Source: Woeseia sp034521225 (lineage in GTDB: Bacteria > Pseudomonadota > Gammaproteobacteria > Steroidobacterales > Woeseiaceae). From it: DNA of 64,000 bases. The notes beneath the pieces are model-generated. The model saw only the letters and a list, made by a program, of their open reading frames with translations, did not search any database and was not told the origin of the DNA. The position numbers were made by a program, and so were the translations under genes. The stretch lies in assembly GCA_034521225.1 (NCBI GenBank), contig JAXHMR010000008.1, positions 1 to 64,000 on the forward strand. The letters are read 5' to 3'. Positions 6,650-16,661 of this stretch are shown in pieces. Every line of letters starts with the position of its first letter. Positions within the stretch are counted from its first letter, which is position 1.

Positions 6650-9205
6650 TCAGAATTCGTATCCGAATCTCACGCCGAAGGTACGTGGCCGGGACGGCCC
6701 GAAAGTATGTTCGGCGTAGATGATGATCGGATCCGGGTCGTCGTTCGCGTAGTTGCCGTCGTACCAGACGCCGTCGAACACGTTTTCGACGTAGGCCCGC
6801 ACACTCCAGTTCTCGGTGCGGTATCCGACCGTCAGATCGGTCTGGTTCAGGGCGCGGATTCTCTGGAAGATGACGCTCTCGTCGGGCCAGTCGCCGCGGT
6901 AGTCGTCTTCCCAGCTCCACGATACGTTGCCGAAGATCTCATTGCCGTCGCCAACCGGCCAGTTTGTATTGAGTACGGCGAACGCTGTCCATTCCGGTGC
7001 CCACGGGATCGAATTCCCTTCGCAGGAGTTGATATCCCCGGTCAGGATTTCACCGTTACCGCAGAATGCCTGGACGTTTGTGGCTTCGGAGTCGAACCAC
7101 GATGCGCCGACGTGAAAATTGATGTTGTCCGTCAATGCAGAGTTGATATCGACTTCCAGGCCCGTGCCATCAACCTGTCCGACGTTGTCGACGACCACCC
7201 TCGGACCCACATTGAAAATGGCCTGGAGATCCTCGTAATCGTATAAGAATGCGTTGACGCTGAGTTGCGTCCGGCCGTCCATGATTCGTCCCTTGTACCC
7301 GACTTCATAAGAGGTCACGGTCTCCGGGCCAAAATCACCGGGACGGTCGGTCGAGTTGTCGGCGACGCACAAGCCGAACGGCAGCGTGCAGCCGGCCCCG
7401 CTTCTGGGTTCGATGTTGAAGCTGCCGAAACCACCGGGCTTGTAGCCGGTCGTAATGCTGCCAAAGATCAGGTTATCGTCATTCGGCCGCCAATTGGCCA
7501 CCGCACGCCAGGTAATATCATTCCAGTCCTGTTTATCACGTAACGGGCCGTTCGGCGTCGAGAAGCCCGTCTGTGCCTTGAATGCCAGCAACGAGTTTCC
7601 GGGATCGGGCAGTACCTCTTGCGAGAAGTCCTTTTCGTCGTAGGTGTAGCGGACACCGAAGCTGACATCGAAGGCGTCATTGAACTGATAACTCAGGTCG
7701 ACATAGGCCGAGTAGCCCCGATACTTGCCGATAACCCGGTTGCGATCGTTGATCAGTCCGTCAGGCGATGAGGTCCAGCTGCAGGTCCCGAAGTAATAAC
7801 TGAGGTAATAATCGCAGAAATAGGTGTTGCCGTAATAAGAGTCGAGGTAGTTGTAGTAATCAAACATGTCCTGGCAGGTCTGGGCGCCGCTGTAATACCA
7901 GTAGCCCGCGCAATAGGCGTCCTCCGACTGCTGGCCGAGGAAGATCGTGTCGATGTCTTCCTCGTAGTAGGAAGCGCCCGCATACCAGGAGAGCGGGCCG
8001 TCCGCATTGGACGTCAACCGCACTTCCTGCTCCAGGTAATCTCCTTCCTGGTCCTGGCCGTAGTTGAACAGGACTATCGGCGAGGCATCGAAGTCCTCCA
8101 TGTACGCGTATTCATGGTCCTTGAAGCCGGTGATCGAGGTAAACGTAGCCCAGTTGAGGTCATACTCGAGTTCCAGGCCCAGGGCCAGAATCTCGGTCCT
8201 GTCAAAAGAGCCGTTCGAGTTATCGTTGTTGACGTTGCGCAGGTCCGACGGCAGTGCAACGGGCACGCCGCCGTTCATGTTGGTGTGATGGAAATCGAAC
8301 GCGTTGCCGCGGCCCGCCGGGAAATCCGCCGACACCGGCTGCTCGTAGCCGCCGCCGGTGGCCCGGTAAACGGTGCCGGTCTGGTCACGATCCTCGTATT
8401 CAATGAAGACATCCGCCAACAGCCGCTCTGACTGATAACGGCCGGAGAGCCGTAGCGCCTGCTTGTCGTGTGCTATCAGGTCGGGTCCGCCCGCAAGATT
8501 CTCGACGTAGCCGTCCTCTTCCGAGTGATACCCTGCCAGCCGAAAGCCGAAATTTTCGCTGGCCGGGACATTGACCGCTCCCTCAAACACCAGCACGCCG
8601 CGCTCACCGGCATCGAGTTCGAGATAGCCGCCGGTGTCTGTCAGATTCGGCTTGACGGTGATGATGTTAATCGCTCCGCTGACCGAGTTCCTGCCGAACA
8701 GGAAGCCCTGCGGCCCCCGCAGGACCTCCGTCCGCTCTATGTCGTAGAGGCTGGATACCGCCGAGCCGGTACGTCCCTGGTACAACCCGTTCTTGTACAG
8801 GCTGACCGAAGGATCGCCGCCGTTACCGAAATCAATGGTGCGAATGCCGCGCACGCTGACGAAGTCGAGAAAGCTGTCCTTGCTGTTTCCTGTAATACCC
8901 GGGGTGAATGAAATAAGGTCCTTGACATCGTTAAGGTTGACCTCGCGTATGGCCTGGCCGGACATTGCCGTGATGGCAAGCGGCACATCCATGACGGACT
9001 CCGCCCGCTTGGTGGCTGTGACAGTAATCTCTTCCAGCACGCGCTCCTGGCCCTGCGCAATTGCAGTTGCCGGGCCCATGCCGGCGATGAGCGCGACCGA
9101 AATGGCTTGTGCGAGAGCGGTTCGTTCAGGACGATGGGTGACGCTGTCAGCCGTTGTGTCACCGTGCCGGATTGCTTTACCTGCTCGAGAATCTTTGACG
9201 CCCAT
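6650..9205 (-). CDS. TonB-dependent outer-membrane receptor
   Basis: An intact 851-residue receptor. A long signal region (about 1-50) ends in AIAQ. A TonB-box-like LEEITVTATKR follows, then a plug domain (VPLAITAMSGQAI to GAINIITVKP, with VLRGPQGFLFGRNSVSG) and a 22-strand-type barrel ending in the terminal aromatic GVRFGYEF. The ITVTATKR-VMDVPLAITA pattern is typical of the iron-complex/complex-carbohydrate type receptors common in sphingomonads and marine gammaproteobacteria; the substrate cannot be read. An extracellular loop encoded at 7771-7925 is extraordinarily rich in Tyr and has four Cys. The gene stands alone, with a sulfotransferase gene upstream on the same strand. Confidence 0.9.
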   Translation of the reverse strand: MGVKDSRAGKAIRHGDTTADSVTHRPERTALAQAISVALIAGMGPATAIAQGQERVLEEITVTATKRAESVMDVPLAITAMSGQAIREVNLNDVKDLISFTPGITGNSKDSFLDFVSVRGIRTIDFGNGGDPSVSLYKNGLYQGRTGSAVSSLYDIERTEVLRGPQGFLFGRNSVSGAINIITVKPNLTDTGGYLELDAGERGVLVFEGAVNVPASENFGFRLAGYHSEEDGYVENLAGGPDLIAHDKQALRLSGRYQSERLLADVFIEYEDRDQTGTVYRATGGGYEQPVSADFPAGRGNAFDFHHTNMNGGVPVALPSDLRNVNNDNSNGSFDRTEILALGLELEYDLNWATFTSITGFKDHEYAYMEDFDASPIVLFNYGQDQEGDYLEQEVRLTSNADGPLSWYAGASYYEEDIDTIFLGQQSEDAYCAGYWYYSGAQTCQDMFDYYNYLDSYYGNTYFCDYYLSYYFGTCSWTSSPDGLINDRNRVIGKYRGYSAYVDLSYQFNDAFDVSFGVRYTYDEKDFSQEVLPDPGNSLLAFKAQTGFSTPNGPLRDKQDWNDITWRAVANWRPNDDNLIFGSITTGYKPGGFGSFNIEPRSGAGCTLPFGLCVADNSTDRPGDFGPETVTSYEVGYKGRIMDGRTQLSVNAFLYDYEDLQAIFNVGPRVVVDNVGQVDGTGLEVDINSALTDNINFHVGASWFDSEATNVQAFCGNGEILTGDINSCEGNSIPWAPEWTAFAVLNTNWPVGDGNEIFGNVSWSWEDDYRGDWPDESVIFQRIRALNQTDLTVGYRTENWSVRAYVENVFDGVWYDGNYANDDPDPIIIYAEHTFGPSRPRTFGVRFGYEF

Positions 9206-9336
9206 AGGTTTTCCCTCGAAAACAAAAACTGGTTACCGGAACCGTTTGCTTTCCGACTATCAAATTACGCCCTGCACGACACGAGAGAATCCGTGCCTAT
9301 AGGCGCAAATCCTGCCGACGGGAACCTGGAAAAAAT

Positions 9337-10950
9337 TCATGGCAGGCCAGTCGGTACACCCTCTTCCTCAAGCGTTTGCCGCATCGGCGCCAATTGTCTC
9401 TCGTAGCGGCGCCATCGATCAATGGACCGGGTATGCGCGGGCTGGCGCACCTGCACCGCGCTCGCCGTCGTTACCGCGGCATCCTGCCTGTGAAACTCGA
9501 GGCAGGCATCTTCCCACGGCAATTCGAGGAATTCCAGAAGGGCACGGGCATTAGGCTCGATGTCCCGCGCCGTGTCCTCGTAGGAGATGTCGAGGAAGCG
9601 CCCCGCAAACCGTTCGCGCCACACAGCCATCAAGTGGTAATAGCGGGCGTGATGCCGCGCCATCTCGGCCTGGTCGTATGAATGCGGATAGGCGTCCGCG
9701 AACAGCTGCTTGAAGCTTGCGAACAGGCATCCATCGGGTTGCGGGTCAGGTGCACGATCCTGGCTCGCGGCAGTGCTTTCAGGATTAGCGGTATGTAGAG
9801 GTAGTTCGGCGGCAATTTGTCGACAAAGCGGGGCAGCGTGCCACGCATCTTCGCCGTCGTCGCCATGTAGGCGCGGCCCAGTTTTTCGGCATCGATATCG
9901 GCGGCCAGTGTTGCGAGCTTCGCCGAGTGCCGTTTCGGTTCCCGGGTAGTCAGCGAGCCGGCGCACACTGTGGCCGAACTGCTTCAGCTCGCCCGCTGAA
10001 TGCACCTGTGAGTGGCTCGTTATGATCCGCTCTACCAGCGTTGTGCCGGTTCTCGGTTGGCCGACGACAAAAATCGGCGATGGGTCGTCGAAGCCCGCAT
10101 GCCCCTGCCGGAACCACTCGGCCGTGAACACGCTGGAGAAAGCGTCGTACATCTCGATTTCCGAGTCCTCGTCGAAATCGACGGTACCGCGACGCGCCTC
10201 AGCACCGCGGGCAAAGGCTTCGAACGCCTCGTCCCAGCGCTCGAGGTCTTCGAGTTCCTTGCCGAGGCCGTAACAACGGAACGCCTGCGCGCGCGGGTTC
10301 CGGTCTTCCCGCTCAAGCAGCCGCTGCAGTTCCTCGACGTGTTCGCTGTTTGTGGCCTTGCGGAGATTCGACAGCACCCAATGCGCGTTCGGGTTTTCCG
10401 GGCTCAGTTGCAGCACCTTGCGCAACACGGCTTCTGCATCCGCGAGTTTGCCGAGAAACATATGGCTGTTTGCCTGGTTGACCAGGAATGCAACATTGTC
10501 AGGGGCCTCGAGCACGGCGCGGCCGATCCATACGGCCGCCTCGTCCTGATCGCCGAGCAGCCCATGAATCGAACCGATCAGGTCGAGTACCAGCGGGTTG
10601 CCGTCGTGGTGTTCGACCGCCTTCGTGAGTGCGGCATCGGCGCGCAGCGGCTGACCGGCGACCAGAAACAGGCGCGCCAGGTTGGCCCACGCCGCGCCAT
10701 GATCTTCTTGCAGTCTGGTGACCGAGCCGAACGCACTGACGGCCGTCGCATGGTCCTTGAGTTCCAACGCCACCAGGCCGACGAGGAAATGTGCCTCGAC
10801 GAGATCGGGCTTGGCGCCCAGCAGCCGCCGGCAACAGGCTGATGCCTCGTCAAGATGGCCCGCCGCGAGCCTGGCGAAACCCTCTCTGAGGGTATCGCGC
10901 ATCCACGGTGCCGACCTCACTGATGAATGTCCGGGAATCATTGCCGGCAT
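9337..10950 (-). CDS. TPR-sulfotransferase (frameshifted)
   Basis: The N-terminal half (about residues 15-230) is a run of tetratricopeptide repeats. The C-terminal half is a PAPS-dependent sulfotransferase domain. The 5'-phosphosulfate loop is PIFVVGQPRTGTTLVERII. The 3'-phosphate motif is ARIVHLTRNPMDAC, found only in a different frame between about 9720 and 9940. Two compensating frameshifts therefore interrupt the gene: the reading frame leaves the homologous path after YPGTETALGEA and returns at FASFKQLFADAYPHS. With those corrected the protein is full length (about 535 aa) and probably active; as read, the catalytic middle is scrambled. The acceptor molecule is unknown. Confidence 0.8.
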   Translation of the reverse strand: MPAMIPGHSSVRSAPWMRDTLREGFARLAAGHLDEASACCRRLLGAKPDLVEAHFLVGLVALELKDHATAVSAFGSVTRLQEDHGAAWANLARLFLVAGQPLRADAALTKAVEHHDGNPLVLDLIGSIHGLLGDQDEAAVWIGRAVLEAPDNVAFLVNQANSHMFLGKLADAEAVLRKVLQLSPENPNAHWVLSNLRKATNSEHVEELQRLLEREDRNPRAQAFRCYGLGKELEDLERWDEAFEAFARGAEARRGTVDFDEDSEIEMYDAFSSVFTAEWFRQGHAGFDDPSPIFVVGQPRTGTTLVERIITSHSQVHSAGELKQFGHSVRRLADYPGTETALGEARNTGRRYRCRKTGPRLHGDDGEDAWHAAPLCRQIAAELPLHTANPESTAASQDRAPDPQPDGCLFASFKQLFADAYPHSYDQAEMARHHARYYHLMAVWRERFAGRFLDISYEDTARDIEPNARALLEFLELPWEDACLEFHRQDAAVTTASAVQVRQPAHTRSIDRWRRYERQLAPMRQTLEEEGVPTGLP

Positions 10951-11061
10951 AGATTACCAGAGCGGCGTGCTGCCGCGCCTGTAGGCGCGGAAGTCGAGCC
11001 TGCCCGGTTTGATTAATTTGTTCCGCGCTCCCGGATCGCGACACGCAAAGGCAAGCTGTAC

Positions 11062-12609
11062 GTGCAAAGCTACCACTCCATTATCATCGGCGCCGGTCAC
11101 AACGGGCTCGTATGCGCCGCCTACCTGGCAAAGAGCGGGCAACGGGTACTCGTACTCGAGGCCGCTGACGGGCCGGGCGGGCTTGCGGCACAGCGCGCGC
11201 TTGGTACCGGTTTTCGTGTGCCGATTGCCCATACAGCCAGCCACTTTCCCGGCAAGATCAGCCGTGACCTCGAACTCGCGCGACACGGCTGCGAACCCGC
11301 CATGACGCTACTGGCTACGATCGGCCTTGATCGCCATCAGGACCACGTGACAGTGCGGGGGAATACGGTCAGCGGCGTCGGGGCGGCAGACGAAGCGGCC
11401 TGCGACAAACTGTCGAAGCTCCTCGGCCGGTTCGCCGAAGCACTGGCACCCTTCTGGCTCAGGCAAATACCGGGTCTCGGCAAGGCAAGCTTCAGTGACT
11501 CCGTTACGTTTGCCCACCTGGGCCTCAATCTGCGCCGCATGGGAAAGCAGCGGTTTTACGAATTCCTGAGAATTGCGTCACTGCCAGCCCGGGATCTCAT
11601 GGACGAATACTTCGACAACGAGATTCTTAAGGCGACCCTCGCCTGGGACGGCCTTATCGGCGGCAAAATGGCGCCACGGTCACCAAACGGTGCGGTGCTC
11701 GCCATGCTCTATCGCCGGGCCGGCAATCCGCACGGGATGCACGGCATGCCCGATGGCGGCATCAGCGCCCTGATCGATGCGCTGGCGGGCGCCGTTACGT
11801 CCTGGGGCGGGGAGATTCGTTACGGCGCCCCGGTCCGCAGGGTGCTGACCGACGATGCCGGTACCACCGGTCTTGTGGCCAGCGGCGTGGAGCTCGAGAA
11901 TGGCGACGTTATCACTGCCGAACACATCGTGTCCTCGGCGGACCCGAGAGACGACTTTCGTCGATCTCGTCGGTGTGGAATCACTCGATATCGGCTTTGC
12001 GAACCGGATCGGCCGGCTGCGCAGCGACGGCTATGTTGGCAAACTGCACCTCGCGCTTGACGGTGCCCCGGAATTTCCGGGACTCGGGCAGGCTGACGGC
12101 CGACTGATCATGGCGCCGGACATGGATGCGATCGAATTTGCCTTCGATGATGCAAAACACGGCGGTATTCCGGCCAACCCGGTCATGGAGGTCGTCGTGC
12201 CGAGCTTCCATGATCCGTCGCTGGCGCCGGCCGGCAAGCATGTGCTCTCCGCGCATGTCATGTATGTCCCGTATCGCCTCAAAGGCGGGTGGACCGAAGA
12301 GGCACGCGCGACGATACGTGAGCGGGCCATTGCAACCATCGCGCAGTATGCGCCCGGAATACGCGAGCAAATCATCCACGATGAGTTTCTGACGCCGGCC
12401 GATCTCGAGCAACATTATCGCGTGACCGGTGGACACTGGCACCACGCCGAGTTTGCAATCGACCAGATGCTGATGATGCGGCCGACGTACGAGGCCGCGC
12501 AGTACCGCACACCGATACCGGGGTTGTTCTCTGCGGCGCTGGTTGTCACCCCGGCGGCGACATCACCGGCGCGGCGGGACACAATGCCGCACGGGAGCTG
12601 CTGCGATGA
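11062..12609 (+). CDS. COG1233 FAD oxidoreductase, type 1 (module 1; frameshifted)
   Basis: A phytoene-desaturase-like flavoprotein of about 515 residues. The dinucleotide-binding motif is IIIGAGHNGLVCAAYLAKSG with the acidic strand end VLVLEAADGPGG. It has VVSSADPRETF-like and GHWHHAEFAIDQMLMMRP blocks shared with the gene at 18270. Two shifts are apparent: near 11948, where about two bases seem lost in a CG-rich run, and at 12525-12535, where one C is missing so that LFLCGAGCHPGG is read as LFSAALVV. The likely start is GTG 11062. Its TGA overlaps the ATG of the next flavoprotein gene, indicating tight coupling. The substrate is unknown; pairing with a GcvT-like protein suggests oxidation of an N- or O-methyl compound (inference). 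Confidence 0.8.
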
Positions 12610-14226
12610 ACGGTTACGATGCAATCGTCATTGGCGCCGGCCACAACGGGCTGACGAACGCCGCTTATCTCGCGAAGGCCGGTCTCAGGACCGTGGTGCT
12701 CGAAAAGAACGACTATATTGGTGGCGCCGCGGTCTCGCGCGAGCTGCACGAGGGCTGGACCTACTCCAACTGTTCCTACGTGTGCAGCATGATGCGGCAG
12801 GCGATACACAGGGACCTGGACCTTGCGCGGCACGGGCTGATCCTGGTGCCGTATCTCGGTACTGTCAATTTCGGCGACGGTGACGAACTGACTGATCGCC
12901 TACCACGATGAAACGGCTGCGTACCGGGAGCTGCAACGGCACTCACGGCACGATGCGGACGCGATGCATCGCTTCCAGGCGGACCTGACCCGCTACTCGC
13001 AGCTGATACGCAAGACGCTGATGCGCACGCCGCCGGATCCGGCGTCATTTAGCCCTCGCGATATCGGCGAGTTTCTGTGGCTGGCACGGAAATTCCAGGC
13101 ACTCGGTGAGAAGGAGATCTACGAGTACATTCGATTCTTTACAATCAGCGCGGCCGATTTTCTCGAGGACTATTTCGAGAACGACCTGATCAAGGCGGCG
13201 ATGGCCAGCCCCGGCATCATCGGCACCGCTCTCGGTGTGTACTCGCCCGGCTCTGCCTACATCCTCCTGCACCACGTAATGGGCGACGTCGACGGTAATA
13301 TCGGCGCCTGGGGCCTGGCGCGCGGCGGCATGGGTGCGATCTCGATGTCCATTGCGAATGCGCTTGAGGCCCACGGCGGCGAAATCCGTACCAACGCAGG
13401 CGTCGCGCAGGTGCGGGTTCGCGGTGGCAAGGCGACGGGCGTGGTTCTCGATAACGGCGATGAGATCAGCGCGCGCATCGTCGTGTCCAACCTGGACGCA
13501 AAGCGGACCTTCACCCGCATCATGGACCGGAAGGACCTGCCGGAAGGCATTTATGAGAAGGCCCTCAATTTCAAGATTCGCGGCTCATCGGGCAAGGTCA
13601 ACATTGCACTGTCCGGGTTGCCGAAGTTTACCGGTCTTCCTGACAATCGCTACGTCAATCGCGGCGGCCAGGTCTTTACCGGTTCCCTCGAGACGATGGA
13701 GCGTGCGTACGATTGCTGGAAGCGCGGGCGCTGGTCCGATGATCCGTTTATTGAATCCGTCATTCCGTCCGCCTGGGACCCGACCGTCGCACCGCCCGGC
13801 CGGCACTGGATGTCCAATTTCATACAGTATTGTCCGCCGACGCTGGCCGATGGCCCCTGGACCCCTGCCAAACGTGATGCCTTCGGTGCCACGGTCATCG
13901 ACAAGATCGAGCGCTACAGTCCGGGTTTCCGGGACCTGATCGTCCATATGGAGGTTCGCACTCCGCACGAAATCGAAAATGAAATCGGTCTTACCGAGGG
14001 CAACATCTTCCAGGGTGAGCTCACAATCGATCAACTCTTCTTCAACCGGCCGTTCCCCGGCTACGGGCAATACCGCATGCCGGTCAGGAACCTTTATATG
14101 TGCGGCTCCTCGACCCATCCTGGCGGCGGTGTCTCGTCCGCCTGCGGCGCGAATGCGGCGCGGGAGATTCTGCGCGACCTCAAACGTCCCAATACGGTAC
14201 CTGAAGATGATTTCTACGGCGAGTAG
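12606..14226 (+). CDS. COG1233 FAD oxidoreductase, type 2 (module 1; frameshifted)
   Basis: This is the second flavoprotein of module 1, about 540 residues. The N-terminal motif is AIVIGAGHNGLTNAAYLAKA, followed by LEKNDYIGGAAVSRELHEGW and YSNCSYVCSM. The middle has GDVDGNIGAWGLARGGMG, and the FAD-contacting C-terminus is LYMCGSSTHPGGGVSSACGA. One frameshift near 12890 breaks the chain after GDGDELT; the frame resumes at AYHDETAAYRELQRHSR. A two-base loss in a GCGC-like run would explain it. It is closely related to the gene at 16662 and distinct from the type 1 partners, so types 1 and 2 may form a heteromer. It ends three bases before the GcvT-like gene. Confidence 0.82.
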
Positions 14227-14229
14227 GCA

Positions 14230-15426
14230 ATGACCGCAAACAGCCCCTACGCAGGCGAGTACCCGAAGCTGTCGCCTTTCCATCAGCGACAGGAAGTCCT
14301 GAACGTCCGGGATGCGTGGCGCGTCTGGAATGGCTACAAATTTGCCGATCATTATTACGATGCCGAGTACGAACAGCTCTGCGTCCGCAATCAGTGCGCC
14401 ACCTACGACATATGCCCGATGCAGAAATACGAAATCAGCGGTAGCGATGCCGAGGCAATGCTAAACCGCATGGTGACGCGGGACGTCACGCGACTTCGGC
14501 ACCATCGCGTTGCCTACACGGTGTGGTGTACCGACGAGGGACGCATTATCGATGACGGCACGATTTTCAGGCTGGCGGATGACCGCTTCATGCTCACGTG
14601 TGGCAGCCCGTGCACCGCTTGGCTAAGGAAAAGCGCTTTCGGCTTCGCCGACGTATCGGTCACGATGTCAGCGACTCGTTGGCGGCACTTTCGCTTCAGG
14701 GTCCGACGTCCCGGCCGTACTGAAATGCATGGGGCTGGAGGGCATAGAGAACGCAAAGGCCTTCGACATCAGGCTGTTTCCATTTCGCGATGACCAGCTC
14801 ATGGTGTCGCGTACCGGCTTTACCGGCGATCTCGGTTACGAGCTCTGGATTCGGCCGGAGCTCGCCCTGGCGCTCTGGGACGAGATCTACGCGGCGGGAG
14901 AGGATTTCGGCATCCAGCCCTACGGCGAAGCGGCCACCAATATGGCGCGCCTCGAAGCAGGCTTCATCATGCCGGCCATGGACTTCAATGAAGCCCTGAA
15001 GACCGTCCACTTTGAACACGACCAGACTCCCTTCGAGTTACAGCTTGGATGGCTGGTGGATTTCAACAAACCGCACTTCAGCGGCCGGCGCGCGTTGCTG
15101 GAAGAAAAGCGGCGTGGACCGCAGTGGACGCTGGCAAGACTCGACATCGAGGGTAACTGGCCCGCGGAAGGGGCCATCATGTATAACAATAAGAAATGCA
15201 GCCGGGACATCGGTTACGTAACGTCGGCGATGTGGTCGCCTGCTGTGAAAGCGAATATCGCACTGGCCATGATCCGGTACGGAGTTTCTCGATGGTGAGG
15301 TGTGGGCGACCGATCCATCGCGCCAGGGAGCTTCGGCAGTACCGGCGCATGGCCAGGTGCAAGCTGATGAGCAAGCCATTTTGGGCACCGGCGCGCGCCC
15401 GTGCCACGCCGCCGCCCGATTTCTGA
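14230..15426 (+). CDS. GcvT/DmdA-superfamily aminomethyltransferase-like protein (module 1; frameshifted)
   Basis: A tetrahydrofolate-dependent methyltransferase-fold protein of about 395 residues. Family blocks are CPMQKYEISGSDAEAMLNRM, VAYTVWCTDEGRIIDDGTIF (containing the DD pair conserved in GcvT), SRTGFTGDLGYELWI and MARLEAGFIMPAMDFNEA. At least three single-base shifts occur: near 14670 and 14714, where adding one base each restores DVSDSLAALSLQGPTS, and near 15280-15320, where the C-terminus moves to another frame ending at TGA 15424-15426. It is closely related to the intact protein at 19826. By superfamily it should move a methyl or aminomethyl carbon to THF; the substrate is unknown, and DMSP or a methylated amine are possibilities only. 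Confidence 0.82.
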
Positions 15427-15632
15427 ACCCTTAGATTGCCGGTTCGCATGGTCCGCCCTGAACCTGGTCTTCATACGGGCCAATGATCCCGTTCACGGCT
15501 GATACGCCGGCGCGCAGCAGATTCAGTGACTTAAACTGCAACTGGAGCTACGAAGCTGTCAATCGCCGGCACCCGCACAAGACGCACCGGTTGCTTCAGG
15601 TATACTGATTGCACGTCGGTCGGGGGACTTCG

Positions 15633-16413
15633 GTGCGCGCTGCGGAATTTGTTGAAAGCTACTTCGAAGCCTGGAACCACCGCGACCCGCTTGCGGTGGC
15701 AGACCACCTTGCGTCCAACGGCATCTACAGCGACGTAACCCGAGCAGTCCCATCACGCGCATGACGAACTGGTTGCCTACCTTCGAGAGTTCTTCGCCGA
15801 GAACCGCCACCAGTATCGGCTGGTCGGCGACCTGCTCGCGAGCGAACACACGATCGCGTTCCAGTATGAAATCCTGCCTGGTACCGGGGAGCTCCGCTCA
15901 CGCGCCGGGGGAACATCTTCGCGGCGCCGAGTTTATTACCTTGCATGAGGATGCCGCGCTGAGCATCGTCGACTATTACGGCGTTGCGGAAAGAAAAGTA
16001 CCTTCGGATCTCGCGCGCATAACGTCACAGGCGATCCGCACACGCAAGTACGCGAAATCCGGGCTGAACCATGAGCAGATGGCCAAATACCGGGATCGCC
16101 TCGACCGCATAATGCAGTCGCAACAGCTGTTCCTGCATCCCGACATGACCCTTCCGCGGCTGGCCGCTGCAGTCGGTTGCTCCGTCAACCACCTTTCACA
16201 GGTCATAAACGCCGGTATCGGCACCAGTTTTTTCGAGTATATGAATCGCTATCGCGTCGCCTACGCCATAGAGTTACTGTCAAGTCCGGAAGGGCAAATA
16301 CCCGATCTGAGATCGCCTTTACGGTCGGGTTCAATTCCAATTCCGCTTTCTACGCGGCGTTCAAGAAATGTGTTGGACAGACGCCGGCTCAATACCGTAA
16401 GCAAAAGCCGTAA
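15633..16413 (+). CDS. SnoaL-like/AraC-family transcriptional regulator (frameshifted)
   Basis: This is an unusual regulator with an N-terminal NTF2/SnoaL-like fold (about residues 1-110: AAEFVESYFEAWNHRDPLAV, later HDELVAYLREFF and IVDYYGVAERK) in place of a cupin. A C-terminal AraC HTH domain follows (LPRLAAAVGCSVNHLSQVIN, then EIAFTVGFNSNSAFYAAFKK and QTPAQYRKQ). Frameshifts lie near 15740, near 15895-15912 and near 16305. The likely start is GTG 15633, giving about 260 residues. It sits between the two COG1233/GcvT modules in the same direction, so it probably controls one or both, with the SnoaL pocket sensing a pathway metabolite (inference). Confidence 0.75.
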
Positions 16414-16661
16414 CGCCGCCAGACTGCGAAAAGACACCTCGAGCATCAGGTACCCCGCCAACACTCCGCGATGGCGCGCTGCGCTTCCTCGATCGCCGAT
16501 TCGGTCATGGCGTTGGCCGTGTGCCGCTCGAACGATGCCGGACGATTTATCCCCGTCATGCAGTACCCCAGGCTACCGTGCCTATACGCTCGACAGAAGT
16601 CGCCCCGGGTCTGCGGTAACATTAAGCGCTTCTGGCAGCGGAAGCGGAAATTATCCCGACG
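16414..16661. other. Intergenic region with possible minus-strand gene end
   Basis: No plus-strand gene is seen here. The minus strand has a coding-like stretch (YCMTGINRPASFERHTANAM to IAECWRGT, stop near 16446) that resembles the end of a protein, but I cannot assign a family and it runs into module 2 antisense. A promoter for module 2 would be expected in this interval; I see no convincing -35/-10 pair. Confidence 0.3.

Noticed and set aside
10012..10842. 276-residue plus-strand frame over the sulfotransferase
   Set aside because: Antisense to TPR repeats and the PAPS loop; no recognisable protein features.
14230..15426. Calling the GcvT-like protein DmdA because mtoX is nearby
   Set aside because: DMSP demethylase and GcvT relatives share these motifs; the deciding residues cannot be judged without alignment, and the flavoprotein partners are not part of the DMSP pathway.
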